From positions 1-64,000 of the forward strand of contig NZ_QKRA01000003.1 in NCBI RefSeq assembly GCF_003362755.1: a stretch of 64,000 nucleotides of DNA, read 5' to 3'. Source of the DNA: Marinomonas piezotolerans. GTDB lineage: Bacteria > Pseudomonadota > Gammaproteobacteria > Pseudomonadales > Marinomonadaceae. How positions within the stretch are numbered: position 1 is the stretch's first letter; every line of letters begins with the position of its first letter. A model generated the notes under the pieces. It worked only from the letters and a program-made list of their open reading frames with translations, ran no database searches and was not told the DNA's origin. Both the position numbers and the translations under genes were made by a program. Below are positions 1-9,164 of the stretch, piece by piece.

Positions 1-74
1 TCTACTTGATCAACAACAGCCAATTTAAAGGCAAGGTAATAATCACGCTGTGTACGCTTAGATGTTGTGGTCAT
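1..74 (-). CDS. IS3-family transposase OrfA, N-terminal fragment (runs off the left edge)
   Basis: Reading leftward from an ATG at 74, 24 codons begin MTTTSKRTQRDYYLAFKLAV and stay open to the window edge. This N-terminus resembles the helix-turn-helix OrfA of IS3-family elements, which start with a KRTQRDY...AFKLAVV pattern. A good ribosome binding site (GGAGAG) lies just upstream of the ATG. OrfA normally works with a frameshifted OrfB integrase to move the element. Only the start is visible, so it cannot be said whether the element is intact. Confidence 0.72.
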   Translation of the reverse strand, partial: MTTTSKRTQRDYYLAFKLAVVDQV

Positions 75-133
75 TGCACTCTCCAATTGTTGTATTGAAA
101 AGTGACAACCTTATTTAGGACGGGTCAACCTCA
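1..133 (-). mobile_element. End of an IS3-type insertion sequence
   Basis: The orfA start codon lies about 60 bases from the likely element end, normal spacing for IS3-type elements. The non-coding end carries GTGACAACC...GGACGGGTCAACC and probably finishes with CA near 126-133. The exact terminus and any target duplication cannot be fixed because the other end is outside the window. A short perfect inverted repeat, ACCTCA-taaat-TGAGGT (128-144), straddles the presumed boundary. Confidence 0.5.
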
Positions 134-395
134 TAAATTGAGGTATCATGAGTAAGGGCTTTTTTTGTGTCTATTTGAAAGGCCGTCTTGCGAAAATGGC
201 TCGATGGCATGTCGGGCTACCTATCGGTGACACTGATTCGAATGGGCACTGTAAAAAGTTTTGGGGCTCCTCAGTTAAGCAGATTGGCTGCTTAATGTTG
301 TACGCCCAGAAGAGCCTTAAACCAAGCGACCATCACCAACCGTCATGAGCGAAAGCCCCTTTATACGAAGCCCCTCGCCTCAATGCAGAATGACT
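134..395. other. Intergenic stretch between the IS end and selO; no recognised gene
   Basis: A 66-codon reading frame (148-348, plus strand) is open here. It has no clear ribosome binding site and its product is not recognised. It could be non-coding sequence or a remnant associated with the neighbouring insertion element. No convincing terminator for selO was seen. Confidence 0.3.
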
Positions 396-2099
396 TTACG
401 AAGAACAGCTATAATGGCTAACGCCGCCCATGCGATAGAACGCTTCTGGGCGCAAACGGTAGTATTTATCCTCCATTTCTTGAGACTGCTCCTGGTAGGG
501 GGCATTCAATACTTCTTGCAATTCTCTAATCAAATCATAGTTCCCTTGCTCTGCTTGTTGGTAAGCCGGAACGATAAGCCACTCGCGCCAAGTATATTTT
601 GGATTGATCTGTTTCATAGCTTGGCTAACGCTAGCTTGTTGTTCATCTGCGTTGATGGCTGTCCGCCATTGATCGAGCCACTGTTGCCATTGGTCTAATT
701 GTTCTTGCGTTGGCTTTTTGTAAAAGCTGTGCGCTAGTGTTGCGATGTCTTTGGGTACATGGGACAGCTCACGGAAAAACATGTTGAAGTCGGCGCGAGT
801 GCTGACCATCAGTTTTAATAGCTGTACCACAAGCTCTGAGTCATAGCATTCAAGCCCTAGTTTACTGACCCACATGGCTTCGACTTTTTGCTCCATAACC
901 GAACCGAATTCATTCCGTATTTGCAGCAGCGCTTGGTGAGCATTGGGTTCTTGTTGCAGCAAGGGTTCTAAGGATTTGCAGAACATATTGAAGTTTTGCT
1001 GTGCCGCTAGAGGCTGGTTTAGGAATGAGAAGTGGCGGCCACCGCCAGTCCAAGGTTGGAAAACTGGGTCAAACATTTCACAGAAGCCAAACGGGCCATA
1101 ATCTAGCGTATAGCCTCCAACAGGGCAGTTGTCTCCGTTGAAGTTGCCTTGGCAATAACCGACACGAATCCAGTCAGCAACGAGCGAGCTTAACCGATCA
1201 CGGAATAATTGAGCGAGTTTAACAAGCTTATCAGGGAAAGCCAGAGCGGAATCAATATCTTCATGGTACTCTCTGTCTATTACGTGACGTACAAGCATTT
1301 CAAGCTCTTTGAGAGCGTCTGGATAGGCATCACTGCGAGCGCGTCGAGCAAAAAGCTCTAGTTGACCGACACGTATAAATGACGGCGCTACTCGGGTTGA
1401 AATCGCCACTGGGTTGGAAACCATGACTTCTGGATCATTAGACTGAGAGCCTTCAAAGTACCAAGGACGTTGCACTTGCTCGGACTTGGAAACAAACAAA
1501 CTAAGAGAGCGAGACGTGGGAATTCCCAATGCATTCATGGCCTCTTGCGCCAAAAACTCACGTACGCTAGAACGCAGCACTGCTCGCCCATCACCGCCCC
1601 GACAGTATGGTGTGCGCCCGCCCCCTTTTAGCTGCATTTCCCAACGCTTACCTTTAAAAACACCTTCAAATATCGACATGGCACGACCATCTCCATAGCC
1701 ATTGCCGGTACCAAAAGGGCATTGTTGAGTGTATTCCGTCCCGTAAATGGACAGTGCGTAACCGGTCGCCCAGCCAAGTTTTAGCATTGGCTCGGGAGCA
1801 TTAGACAGGTCCCCCGAAAAGGCACTCTGAAACTCCTGTGTCAGAGCCAGGGCATCGTCTAAGCCAATTTCTTTAAAAAAGGTAGTGCTATGAGCAATGT
1901 ATTCGGCGTCTGGCAAAGGTGTTGGTGTTACGGGGACATAGTGCCCAGAGTAGACTTGTCTTGGGTGGTGCTCATTGCCATTGTCGTTGGCATCTGGATC
2001 GGCGTTTAGTGACGCCATGAAAGAGTAGTCAACGTGCTCGGCGAACTCTTGAAAGGTTGAGGTCTTGGTAGTGTGATCACTGGTGCTGTCGTTTGCCAT
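396..2099 (-). CDS. selO: Protein adenylyltransferase SelO (YdiU/UPF0061 family)
   Basis: This 567-residue protein belongs to the SelO pseudokinase family, which transfers AMP from ATP to Ser, Thr or Tyr of target proteins and is linked to oxidative stress responses. Family blocks visible include [32 protein letters not shown]-like residues around 155-175, [13 protein letters not shown], and the metal-binding [21 protein letters not shown] region. The length is slightly above the usual 480-550. The last four residues are SCSS, a cysteine form of the C-terminal (Sec/Cys)-Ser-Ser tail typical of SelO. The gene stands alone, facing away from the MFS gene. Function is known from the family; the targets here are unknown. 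Confidence 0.93.
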   Translation of the reverse strand: MANDSTSDHTTKTSTFQEFAEHVDYSFMASLNADPDANDNGNEHHPRQVYSGHYVPVTPTPLPDAEYIAHSTTFFKEIGLDDALALTQEFQSAFSGDLSNAPEPMLKLGWATGYALSIYGTEYTQQCPFGTGNGYGDGRAMSIFEGVFKGKRWEMQLKGGGRTPYCRGGDGRAVLRSSVREFLAQEAMNALGIPTSRSLSLFVSKSEQVQRPWYFEGSQSNDPEVMVSNPVAISTRVAPSFIRVGQLELFARRARSDAYPDALKELEMLVRHVIDREYHEDIDSALAFPDKLVKLAQLFRDRLSSLVADWIRVGYCQGNFNGDNCPVGGYTLDYGPFGFCEMFDPVFQPWTGGGRHFSFLNQPLAAQQNFNMFCKSLEPLLQQEPNAHQALLQIRNEFGSVMEQKVEAMWVSKLGLECYDSELVVQLLKLMVSTRADFNMFFRELSHVPKDIATLAHSFYKKPTQEQLDQWQQWLDQWRTAINADEQQASVSQAMKQINPKYTWREWLIVPAYQQAEQGNYDLIRELQEVLNAPYQEQSQEMEDKYYRLRPEAFYRMGGVSHYSCSS

Positions 2100-2469
2100 G
2101 TTGCATCGTCTCTCTTGAATAATCGTCGATTAAGTTTGGCTTAATTTCTCATCTTTGAACGGATGAAGATACGGGTCTTATCGAATTAGTACATGATTGT
2201 AATGTCTAGGATACGACTGTTTTAATAAATTTTGCCTATCTACATGAGCACGTGGAGTATTGTATTTCGTCGACGGCATTGAGTGAATGAAGGTATGTCA
2301 CATGTCATCTGATCCGTTTGTGCGAGTCTCTATCGGCGCTTTGCTCAGATGAGTCACAATATTTTATTAGGTTGAACCTTATTACTTTAAGATTAGCTGC
2401 GCAATTGATTGAACTGATTCGTTAAACTATTGCGTAATTTATAAAGCCGAACAGTAAGGAATGTAATGA
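2100..2469. promoter_or_regulatory. Divergent promoter region of selO and the MFS gene
   Basis: These 370 bases separate two divergent genes and must hold both promoters. The sequence is AT-rich near 2360-2450. I see no strong hairpin, repeat or small coding frame, and no operator I can name. Confidence 0.35.
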
Positions 2470-3771
2470 ATGAGCAGTCAGTCGTGGGTAACGAAATTAT
2501 ATAAGTGGATAGTGAAATCGAGTGAAAAAGAGGAGGGCGAGCAGCGTTCGGTAGCAAAAAACTTTCTTAGGTTAATCAGCGCGCAATTCCTAACTAATAC
2601 AGGTGATGCCATTATAAATCCTAAGGTGACTTTACCTTGGCTTTTGCAAAGTGTTGGAGCGCCGACTTTTTTAGTTGGCTGGTTGGTGCCGATTCGCGAA
2701 AGTGGATCATTGTTGCCTCAGCTTTTTATCTCAAGTGCTATGCAAAGGCTCAAGATTCGTAAGTGGGTTTGGGTGTTAGGAAGTCTAATACAGGCCACAT
2801 GCTTGGTACTTATGGCCGTCGTTGCCTACGCTTTAGAAGGTTTAAGTGCCGGGTTATGCATAGTGCTTTTGTTGGCGTTGTTCAGTCTTGCTAGAGGCTT
2901 AAACTCGGTTGCTACCAAAGACATACTCGGTAAGACCATACCTAAATCTGAACGTGGCCAAGTCACGGGATTATCCGCAAGTGCTGCAGGCTTAGTGACC
3001 ATAGGGATTGGGGTCTTCATGCTATTCAGCGATCAATTGGATTGGGAGCACTCTGGCTACTTTGTTTGGGGATTAATTATAGGTGGTGCGCTTTGGGCGG
3101 TATCGGCCATTATCTTCTCTGGTTTGAATGAGCCTGAAAGTGATACTGAAGAGTCGGACTTCAGTATTAAGGGAGCTCTTAAACAACTGGCGTTGCTTAA
3201 AACAGACAAAGCTTTTCGCCATTTCGTTATGACGCGTGCGTTTTTCTTGGGAACAGCATTAAGTGCTCCGTATTACGTATTGTTAGCAGAAAAGCATATT
3301 GGTGATGCTATTTGGGTGCTGGCTATATTTATGGTGATCAGTGGTTTGGCAGGGTTGCTATCGGGCCCGTTCTGGGGGCGCTTCTCTGATGCTTCAAGCC
3401 GCAAAGTGTTAGTTAGTGCTGCGACCTTAGGCGGTTTGACAGGGATTATTCTTCTTGGAATGGTTCATTTTGTACCAAGTGTGATTGGGCAGGTTTGGGT
3501 TTTGCCTTTATTCTATTTTTTATTAACGGTGTTTCATCAAGGGATACGTGTAGGGCGTAAAACTTATCTGGTCGATATGGCTGAAGGCAATAAGCGTACT
3601 AGCTATACGGCTGTAGGTAATACAGCCATCGGTATTTTGCTTCTTTTATTGAGCCTACTAGGCGTACTAGCAGAAGTCGTCCCTCTAGAAGTTGTCATTG
3701 GGCTATATTCCAGCATAACGTTGGTGGGAGTCGTCATGGCATTGCGTTTACCAGAGACTTCTCAAAGTTAG
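2470..3771 (+). CDS. Major facilitator superfamily (MFS) transporter
   Basis: A 433-residue membrane protein with about 12 hydrophobic segments in two halves, separated by a charged loop near residues 215-240 (PESDTEESD). This is the organisation of MFS secondary transporters. The N-terminal 35 residues are cytoplasmic and charged. The ATG is preceded by AAGGA at good spacing. The substrate cannot be read from the sequence; similar proteins are often annotated as drug or sugar exporters. Its 3' end overlaps the convergent Lrp/AsnC gene by 4 bases. Confidence 0.8.
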   Translation: MSSQSWVTKLYKWIVKSSEKEEGEQRSVAKNFLRLISAQFLTNTGDAIINPKVTLPWLLQSVGAPTFLVGWLVPIRESGSLLPQLFISSAMQRLKIRKWVWVLGSLIQATCLVLMAVVAYALEGLSAGLCIVLLLALFSLARGLNSVATKDILGKTIPKSERGQVTGLSASAAGLVTIGIGVFMLFSDQLDWEHSGYFVWGLIIGGALWAVSAIIFSGLNEPESDTEESDFSIKGALKQLALLKTDKAFRHFVMTRAFFLGTALSAPYYVLLAEKHIGDAIWVLAIFMVISGLAGLLSGPFWGRFSDASSRKVLVSAATLGGLTGIILLGMVHFVPSVIGQVWVLPLFYFLLTVFHQGIRVGRKTYLVDMAEGNKRTSYTAVGNTAIGILLLLLSLLGVLAEVVPLEVVIGLYSSITLVGVVMALRLPETSQS

Positions 3772-4241
3772 CTAGGAAGTGGAACAGCTACACTCTGTTT
3801 CACTTTATTGAGTACGACTGTGGAGCTTGCGTCTCTAACTCCTTCCATAAATGCCAAGTCTTCACTTAAAAAAGTCGCCAGTGAAGGAAGGTCAGGTGCG
3901 ATGACTTTTAACCAGTAGTCGCTTTCTCCTGTCACAGAATAGCACTCAAGCACAGTGTCCATCATTGCGACACGGTCTTGGAAATTTTTTCGCGCTCGAG
4001 TGTTGCCCTTTTCTAGGGTGACGGTTATGAAGGCTGTGACGTTATACCCGAGCTCACTGATATTCAATTGAGTATTATATGACTCGATTAGGTTGCTTTG
4101 TTCAAGGCGGTGTAACCTTCGAGAGCATTGGGAAGGAGAAAGGTTGACCTGCTCTGATAGTGCGACGTTAGATAGCCGAGCATTTGATTGCAGGGCTTGA
4201 AGTAGTCTCCAGTCGTAAGCATCAAGTTCGAGTGCGTTCAT
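3768..4241 (-). CDS. Lrp/AsnC-family transcriptional regulator
   Basis: A 157-residue protein with the standard two-part structure. An N-terminal helix-turn-helix (LDAYDWRLLQALQSNARLSN, then NLSPSQCSRRLHRLE) is followed by a RAM ligand-binding domain (about 70-145) with the YSVTGESDYWLKV motif. Such proteins sense amino acids and regulate their transport or metabolism. The effector and targets are unknown; neither neighbour is an obvious amino-acid gene except possibly the convergent MFS permease. It is transcribed alone. Confidence 0.9.
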   Translation of the reverse strand: MNALELDAYDWRLLQALQSNARLSNVALSEQVNLSPSQCSRRLHRLEQSNLIESYNTQLNISELGYNVTAFITVTLEKGNTRARKNFQDRVAMMDTVLECYSVTGESDYWLKVIAPDLPSLATFLSEDLAFMEGVRDASSTVVLNKVKQSVAVPLPS

Positions 4242-4395
4242 TCAAAATTCCTTGGTGTTATTTCCCCCAGTTTAGATCAATGTCTACTGGCGATTTTTTT
4301 ATCTCTAATATCCTATGGAATTTCTGTTAATACACAAGCACATTTTTTGCAATATTTGTTGTTACTTTATAAGTCTCCATAATAAAAAGACCAAA

Positions 4396-4421
4396 AAAAG
4401 ACCACTTGCATGTGGTCTTTT
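4396..4421 (-). terminator. Rho-independent terminator after purK
   Basis: A perfect 10-bp stem, AAAAGACCAC/GTGGTCTTTT, has a 6-base loop. Read on the minus strand it is followed by a run of Ts (the A run at 4393-4399). It lies 25 bases past the purK stop. Confidence 0.85.
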
Positions 4422-4446
4422 GTGGAATCAATATCGATATTAGCCA

Positions 4447-5508
4447 TTATAAATGGTTTGACAACCAAGAGAGCGCTTCATCATAAGGGGCAGGCATCGC
4501 TTCAAGGCTTTTAATGATGCTTTGGAGCTGTTCAGTATCACCCGAGCAACTATTGAGATGACCAACCTTGCGTCCCACTCGTACATCTTTTTTGTACCAG
4601 TAAAGTTCCAAGCCTTTTATCGCCAACCAATCATAATCTACATCGATGCCGATCAGGTTGATCATCATGCTTTGATTTTTGATTTCCGCAGGAGCTAGAG
4701 GGAGTCCAGCGACGGCTCGAATATGATTTTCGAACTGACTTACGCTCGCACCAGCTTGCGTCCAGTGCCCGCTATTGTGGACTCGTGGGGCAAGCTCATT
4801 AATAAGTAAGTCATCACCGCAGCGAAAGCACTCCATTGCCATAACACCGACGTAATCAAGCGCATCCATTAGCTTGCCAAGCATGTTCTCCGCTTTAGCC
4901 TGCAAATGAGAGAGGCGTTTTAGAGGAGAAATGGACGCGTATAGAATTCCATTGATGTGTAGGTTTAGAGTAAGAGGGTAGAAGTATTTCTCACCATTTT
5001 TACCGCGTACGCCAACGACCGATACTTCCTCATCGAAGTTGATTGCTTGTTCGGCAATGGCTAGACCTTTCCAGTCATCAGGAATTTCTGTGCCTTCACT
5101 TTCTTTTAACCAGTACTGCCCTTTACCATCATAGCCACCACGACGGCGCTTCATGAGCACTCGGCTACCTAGGGTTTGGTATGCTTTTTCGGCTGTTGAG
5201 TCGCTTTCTACTGGGAACCAAGGGGCTGTAGCAAGTTCAAGCTTATCGATCCATTGCTTCTGTGTTAAACGGTCAGCGAGTTGTGGAAAGGTTTCCAAGT
5301 TGACGAAGTTAGGGTGTGCCGCAAGCTGCTTTGTTGCCGCTGTTTCAGGCCAGTCTTCGCGTTCAGCAGTCACTATATCGTCTGCTTTTAAAGGGAGTAC
5401 TTCATCCGTTTCAATATCCACTGGTCGTACATCTAGCCCTAATGGTGTTGCAGCGTGCTGAAGCATTGCACCAAGTTGACCTGCACCTAATACCCAAATA
5501 GATGACAT
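4447..5508 (-). CDS. purK: N5-carboxyaminoimidazole ribonucleotide synthase PurK
   Basis: This 353-residue ATP-grasp enzyme converts AIR, ATP and bicarbonate to N5-CAIR in de novo purine synthesis. The N-terminus WVLGAGQLGAML is the nucleotide-binding glycine loop of PurK. RRGGYDGKGQYW (about 120-132) is the ATP-grasp loop, and NELAPRVHNSGHWTQ (about 230) is the metal-binding PurK signature. Length is normal. It begins 3 bases after the purE stop, so purE and purK form an operon, and a strong terminator follows. Confidence 0.97.
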   Translation of the reverse strand: MSSIWVLGAGQLGAMLQHAATPLGLDVRPVDIETDEVLPLKADDIVTAEREDWPETAATKQLAAHPNFVNLETFPQLADRLTQKQWIDKLELATAPWFPVESDSTAEKAYQTLGSRVLMKRRRGGYDGKGQYWLKESEGTEIPDDWKGLAIAEQAINFDEEVSVVGVRGKNGEKYFYPLTLNLHINGILYASISPLKRLSHLQAKAENMLGKLMDALDYVGVMAMECFRCGDDLLINELAPRVHNSGHWTQAGASVSQFENHIRAVAGLPLAPAEIKNQSMMINLIGIDVDYDWLAIKGLELYWYKKDVRVGRKVGHLNSCSGDTEQLQSIIKSLEAMPAPYDEALSWLSNHL

Positions 5509-5511
5509 AAG

Positions 5512-6003
5512 TTACGCCTCGCGTGGATCTGGATTGGCTAAGACGGTATCAGTTTGCTCATCGCGGAACGCATCAATGCGTTGAGCCAAGTCTGAATCTT
5601 CATTTGCAAGGATTTGACAAGCAAGTAAACCCGCATTAAAAGCACCTGCTGTCCCAATTGCCAGAGTACCCACCGCTACACCTTTAGGCATTTGAGCAAT
5701 GGATAACAAGCTATCCATTCCATTTAGAGCTTTACTCTGTACTGGTACACCAAGTACTGGAAGTCGAGTATGGGCCGCAACCATACCTGGTAGGTGCGCA
5801 GCGCCGCCAGCACCACCAATGATAACCTTGAAACCACGCTCAACAGCACTTTCAGAAAACTCTGCAAGCTTAACCGGCGTGCGATGTGCGGACACAACTT
5901 CTACATGGTAAGCGACACCTAGCTTGTCCATGATTTCTGCGGCAGCTTCCATGGTGGCCCAGTCACTTTTTGATCCCATTATTAGGGCTACTTTTGCGTG
6001 CAA
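5512..6003 (-). CDS. purE: N5-carboxyaminoimidazole ribonucleotide mutase PurE (catalytic subunit)
   Basis: This 163-residue class I PurE converts N5-CAIR, the product of PurK, to CAIR. The N-terminal [14 protein letters not shown] loop binds the substrate phosphate. The SAHRTP motif (about 39-44) carries the catalytic histidine, and [13 protein letters not shown] completes the active site. It is the first gene of a two-gene operon with purK. The promoter must lie in the 244 bases shared with the divergent PDC-domain gene; no PurR operator was identified with confidence. Confidence 0.97.
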   Translation of the reverse strand: MHAKVALIMGSKSDWATMEAAAEIMDKLGVAYHVEVVSAHRTPVKLAEFSESAVERGFKVIIGGAGGAAHLPGMVAAHTRLPVLGVPVQSKALNGMDSLLSIAQMPKGVAVGTLAIGTAGAFNAGLLACQILANEDSDLAQRIDAFRDEQTDTVLANPDPREA

Positions 6004-6247
6004 AATAATTCTCCTGCGCTGTTCTCCAACGGGTTAAGAGGGGAGGTGTCGGAGGTTAATTCTGTTTGGTTAGAGAGTTACAAATAACTCTTCAAAATAG
6101 GGGCGATAATATAGCTGATTTTGGTTTAAACCGCGAGATTTGAAACTGTGGCCGATGAAATTTAGTTTATAAATAGATTTTGTGAATTGTGAATATTCAT
6201 GGTTTTGATATCATGGCGATTTATATTATTTGCCGCAAGAGCTCGTT

Positions 6248-7171
6248 ATGCATAATCACTTTCTATTGCTCGATAAGTTTCGTAAGTACCGCTCCACTAT
6301 ACAAGATTTACTCGCTTCTATTACAACGAGTCTTGATGTAGAAAAGCTCATTGCTGACCCTGAAGCACAAAAGGCAAGCTTAGTGAAATTGTCTAAGGCT
6401 TATCCATTTATAGAATTAATGTACAGCTTAGACCAAGCGGGAGTGCAGCTTCACGATACTATTTATAGCCAAAATGTTACGGCAGCACCTGATCGTTATA
6501 TGGGAAAGGGGAGTGATCGTAGCCATCGTCCCTATTTTGTCGCTGCGCAATCGAGTACTACTCATACCGTCGTCACAGACCCATACCTATCCTCTGCGAC
6601 ATACAAGCTGTCGCTTTCGTCGGTACACCATGTCGTCACGTCTGAAGGGGGAGATCAAGGCTATTTAGTGATCAATTTCAATTTAGCTCGTTTGGTATCG
6701 TATTTGTTAGGCGATGAGCGGCGTGGTCGGTTACACCCATTTTTCCAAGGGGTGTATACCATCATTGGCATTAGCTTGATTGGTGTGTCGCTTTGGTTAC
6801 TAGCTGGCGCCTTTTATACGCTAAAAGAAGGTTTTTCATTAGACCACAGCGCGACCAACGCCTCATTTGGTGTAGTGGTGATGCTTACGCTTTCATTGGC
6901 GGTCTTTGATTTGGGCAAAACCATACTCGAAGAGGAAGTTTTGATGAGCAAAGACATCAATCACTACCGCTCCTCTAGACGAACAATAATGAGATTCATG
7001 GCTGCTATTATTATTGCTGTGTCCATTGAAGCTCTATTGCTAATGTTCAAATCTGTACTGAGTGGCAATATGCAAAATGTCGTCTTTGGAGTATGGATGC
7101 TGCTATCAGCAGTGGGTTTGCTGGCAGGCTTGGGTGCGTATTTAAAACTTAGCAGAGGGGAAGAAAAATAA
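6248..7171 (+). CDS. PDC/Cache sensor-domain membrane protein of unknown function
   Basis: The ATG at 6248 (307 residues) is preceded by AAGAG at good spacing and is preferred over an upstream TTG at 6230. The first 165 residues look like a PDC/Cache ligand-binding fold, with YMGKGSDRSHRPYF and DPYLSSATYKLSLS blocks. Four hydrophobic segments follow at roughly 166-190, 205-225, 248-270 and 280-300. There is no kinase, cyclase or methyl-accepting domain. Unusually, no signal or transmembrane helix precedes the PDC domain, so it would face the cytoplasm unless exported differently. Function unknown; neighbours give no clue. Confidence 0.7.
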   Translation: MHNHFLLLDKFRKYRSTIQDLLASITTSLDVEKLIADPEAQKASLVKLSKAYPFIELMYSLDQAGVQLHDTIYSQNVTAAPDRYMGKGSDRSHRPYFVAAQSSTTHTVVTDPYLSSATYKLSLSSVHHVVTSEGGDQGYLVINFNLARLVSYLLGDERRGRLHPFFQGVYTIIGISLIGVSLWLLAGAFYTLKEGFSLDHSATNASFGVVVMLTLSLAVFDLGKTILEEEVLMSKDINHYRSSRRTIMRFMAAIIIAVSIEALLLMFKSVLSGNMQNVVFGVWMLLSAVGLLAGLGAYLKLSRGEEK

Positions 7172-7194
7172 AAGCGAGGTTAAACCCTCGCTTT
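7171..7194 (-). terminator. Terminator of mgsA, shared with the convergent PDC gene
   Basis: AAAGCGAGG/CCTCGCTTT forms a 9-bp stem with a 6-base loop. The mgsA stop codon sits in the loop. The minus strand continues with a T-rich tract (TTTTATTTTT), so it should end the mgsA transcript; on the plus strand the T run is poor. Confidence 0.75.
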
Positions 7195-7635
7195 CAGATA
7201 GCTATCGTAATCTGGGATCTGCTTTTCAAAGGGCTGATCGAAAAGTGGAGAACTGACCAAGAAGTTGGCTGACGATACGCTACAAGCGATAGGAATATTC
7301 CACACTGCAGCTACTCGTAAGAGTGCTTTTATATCTGGGTCATGAGGCATTGGCTCAAATGGGTCCCAGAAGAAAATAAGTACGTCAATCTTCCCTTCAG
7401 CTATTAAACCTCCGAGCTGTTGGTCACCACCTAAGGGGCCACTAATTAGAGCGGAAACTGGGACACCCAACTGCTTCTGCAGCAACGTGCCCGTTGTTCC
7501 TGTCGCCATGAGGTCATGCCCAACAAGTTTCTCTTTATGAGCGTTTGCCCAAGCCGTTAGCTCGGGCTTCATGTTGTCATGAGCCACTAGAGCGATGCGT
7601 TTTTTCGCTCCAGTTGTGATGGTTATTTTTTCCAT
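7180..7635 (-). CDS. mgsA: Methylglyoxal synthase MgsA
   Basis: This 151-residue enzyme converts dihydroxyacetone phosphate to methylglyoxal and phosphate, a bypass that relieves phosphosugar accumulation. Family motifs are ALVAHDNMK (about 15-23), ATGTTGTLL (about 44-52, phosphate binding), [12 protein letters not shown] with the catalytic aspartate, and [14 protein letters not shown]. It overlaps the pyk stop by one base. This makes an operon with pyruvate kinase and places the methylglyoxal bypass under lower-glycolysis control. Confidence 0.96.
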   Translation of the reverse strand: MEKITITTGAKKRIALVAHDNMKPELTAWANAHKEKLVGHDLMATGTTGTLLQKQLGVPVSALISGPLGGDQQLGGLIAEGKIDVLIFFWDPFEPMPHDPDIKALLRVAAVWNIPIACSVSSANFLVSSPLFDQPFEKQIPDYDSYLKARV

Positions 7636-9080
7636 TAAGCGACTTCACCCACTTTAACGACTTTGATCATGTTCGTTGTGCCGTGTGAAACCAAGTGGTC
7701 GCCCTTAGTGATGATGACTAAATCACCATCTTTGATATAACCTAAAGATTTTACTTTGTTAACAAGGCCAGAGACGATTGTGTCGATGTTGAATTCTTTG
7801 GAAGAGAAAGCAACCGGTGTAACGCCTCGATACAGTGCTGTGCGATTTAAGGTTTCTTGCGTAGGAGACAAAGCAAAGATAGGTAAGCCAGATGAAATTC
7901 GCGAAAGTAGCAGAGGCGTAGTGCCGGATTCGGTAAGACTGATAATAGCTTTGACACCTTCGAGGTGATTGGCTGCGTACATGGCAGACATGGCTATCGT
8001 CTCAGAGATAGATGTAAAAGTAATGTCTATGCGGTGCTTAGAGCGCATTACCGATGGTTGCTTTTCTGCCCCTAAACAAACACGGTTCATGGTTTTGACA
8101 ACTTCTTCTGGGTAATCACCCGCAGCGGTTTCGGCAGACAGCATAACGGCATCAGTGCCATCAAGAACGGCGTTTGCGACGTCAAATACTTCAGCGCGTG
8201 TTGGCATGGCTTGGGTGATCATGGTTTCCATCATTTGTGTTGCCGTAATCACTGGACGGTTTAGTTGGCGGCAGCGTTTAATCATGTGCTTTTGAACGCC
8301 TATTAGCTCAGCGTCACCAATCTCTACACCTAAATCACCACGTGCTACCATTACTGCGTCAGACGCTTTGATAATTGCGTCTAATGTCTCGTCGTCTGCA
8401 ACGGCTTCTGCTCGCTCAACTTTCGATACGATGCCTGTTTTTAAACCTGCGGCTTCTGCAAGCGTCCGAGCTTCTTCTATGTCATCTGCGCTACGCGGAA
8501 ATGAAACTGCTAGATAGTCTGCTTTCAGAGCCGCGGCAGTTTTAATGTCTTCTTTATCTTTTTCTGTCAACGCAGCGGCGGATAGACCACCCCCTTGGCG
8601 GTTGATGCCTTTATTGTTGGAAAGAGCGCCGCCAACGATGACTTTGGTAATCACTTCCGTACCTTTGACTTCTAGTACTTCCAGTACGACACGCCCATCA
8701 TCAAGTAAGAGAACATTGCCGGGGGATGAGTCTTTCGCTAATTGCGGGTAATCAATACCGACGCGTTGTTCATCTCCTGAGTCTTTATCAAAACCAACAT
8801 CAAGAATAAAAGTTGCGCCTTCTTTCAGCTCAACTTTAGTATTTTTGAAGCGAGCAATGCGGATTTTAGGACCCTGTAAGTCACCGAGAATCGCTACATG
8901 GCAATTATTCTTAGCGGCCATTTCTCTAACAATGTTTGCTCGGTTGATATGATCTTCCGGTTGACCGTGAGAGAAGTTCAAACGAAATACATTGGCCCCT
9001 GCTAGGATCAATTTCTCAATCATTTCAGGGGAGCTAGAGGCTGGACCTAAGGTGGCAACAATTTTGGTTCTGCGAGTCAT
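7635..9080 (-). CDS. pyk: Pyruvate kinase
   Basis: The 481-residue protein from the ATG at 9080 makes pyruvate and ATP from phosphoenolpyruvate and ADP. Visible motifs are [12 protein letters not shown] at the start, FRLNFSHG, the [11 protein letters not shown] substrate loop, the SKVERAEAV active-site segment, [12 protein letters not shown], and ATQMMETMI. The C-terminal domain (about 350-478) ends with a GTTNMIKV segment. A TTG at 9086 is a less likely start. It lies downstream of gap, separated by a terminator-like hairpin, and is translationally coupled to mgsA. Confidence 0.96.
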   Translation of the reverse strand: MTRRTKIVATLGPASSSPEMIEKLILAGANVFRLNFSHGQPEDHINRANIVREMAAKNNCHVAILGDLQGPKIRIARFKNTKVELKEGATFILDVGFDKDSGDEQRVGIDYPQLAKDSSPGNVLLLDDGRVVLEVLEVKGTEVITKVIVGGALSNNKGINRQGGGLSAAALTEKDKEDIKTAAALKADYLAVSFPRSADDIEEARTLAEAAGLKTGIVSKVERAEAVADDETLDAIIKASDAVMVARGDLGVEIGDAELIGVQKHMIKRCRQLNRPVITATQMMETMITQAMPTRAEVFDVANAVLDGTDAVMLSAETAAGDYPEEVVKTMNRVCLGAEKQPSVMRSKHRIDITFTSISETIAMSAMYAANHLEGVKAIISLTESGTTPLLLSRISSGLPIFALSPTQETLNRTALYRGVTPVAFSSKEFNIDTIVSGLVNKVKSLGYIKDGDLVIITKGDHLVSHGTTNMIKVVKVGEVA

Positions 9081-9131
9081 ATTCAATCCAAGAAAATTAT
9101 AAAGCGTGTAATAGATAGTATAAGAGACGAA

Positions 9132-9153
9132 AAAGGCTGCGTCAGCAGCCTTT
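9132..9153 (-). terminator. Terminator or attenuator between gap and pyk
   Basis: AAAGGCTGC/GCAGCCTTT forms a 9-bp stem with a 4-base loop, followed on the minus strand by five Ts. It lies 12 bases after the gap stop, so gap is probably terminated here at least in part. That would give gap higher expression than pyk-mgsA. Confidence 0.75.
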
Positions 9154-9164
9154 ATAGAAACGCG

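Noticed and set aside
148-348. 66-codon plus-strand open frame after the IS end
   Set aside because: No ribosome binding site and no recognised family; kept only as a note in the intergenic entry.
345-698. 117-codon plus-strand open frame
   Set aside because: It overlaps the 3' end of the well-supported selO gene on the other strand and has no family resemblance.
9107-9121. Third HexR-like site upstream of pyk (TGTAATAGATAGTAT)
   Set aside because: Only the left half matches; the right half lacks the ATTACA pattern.
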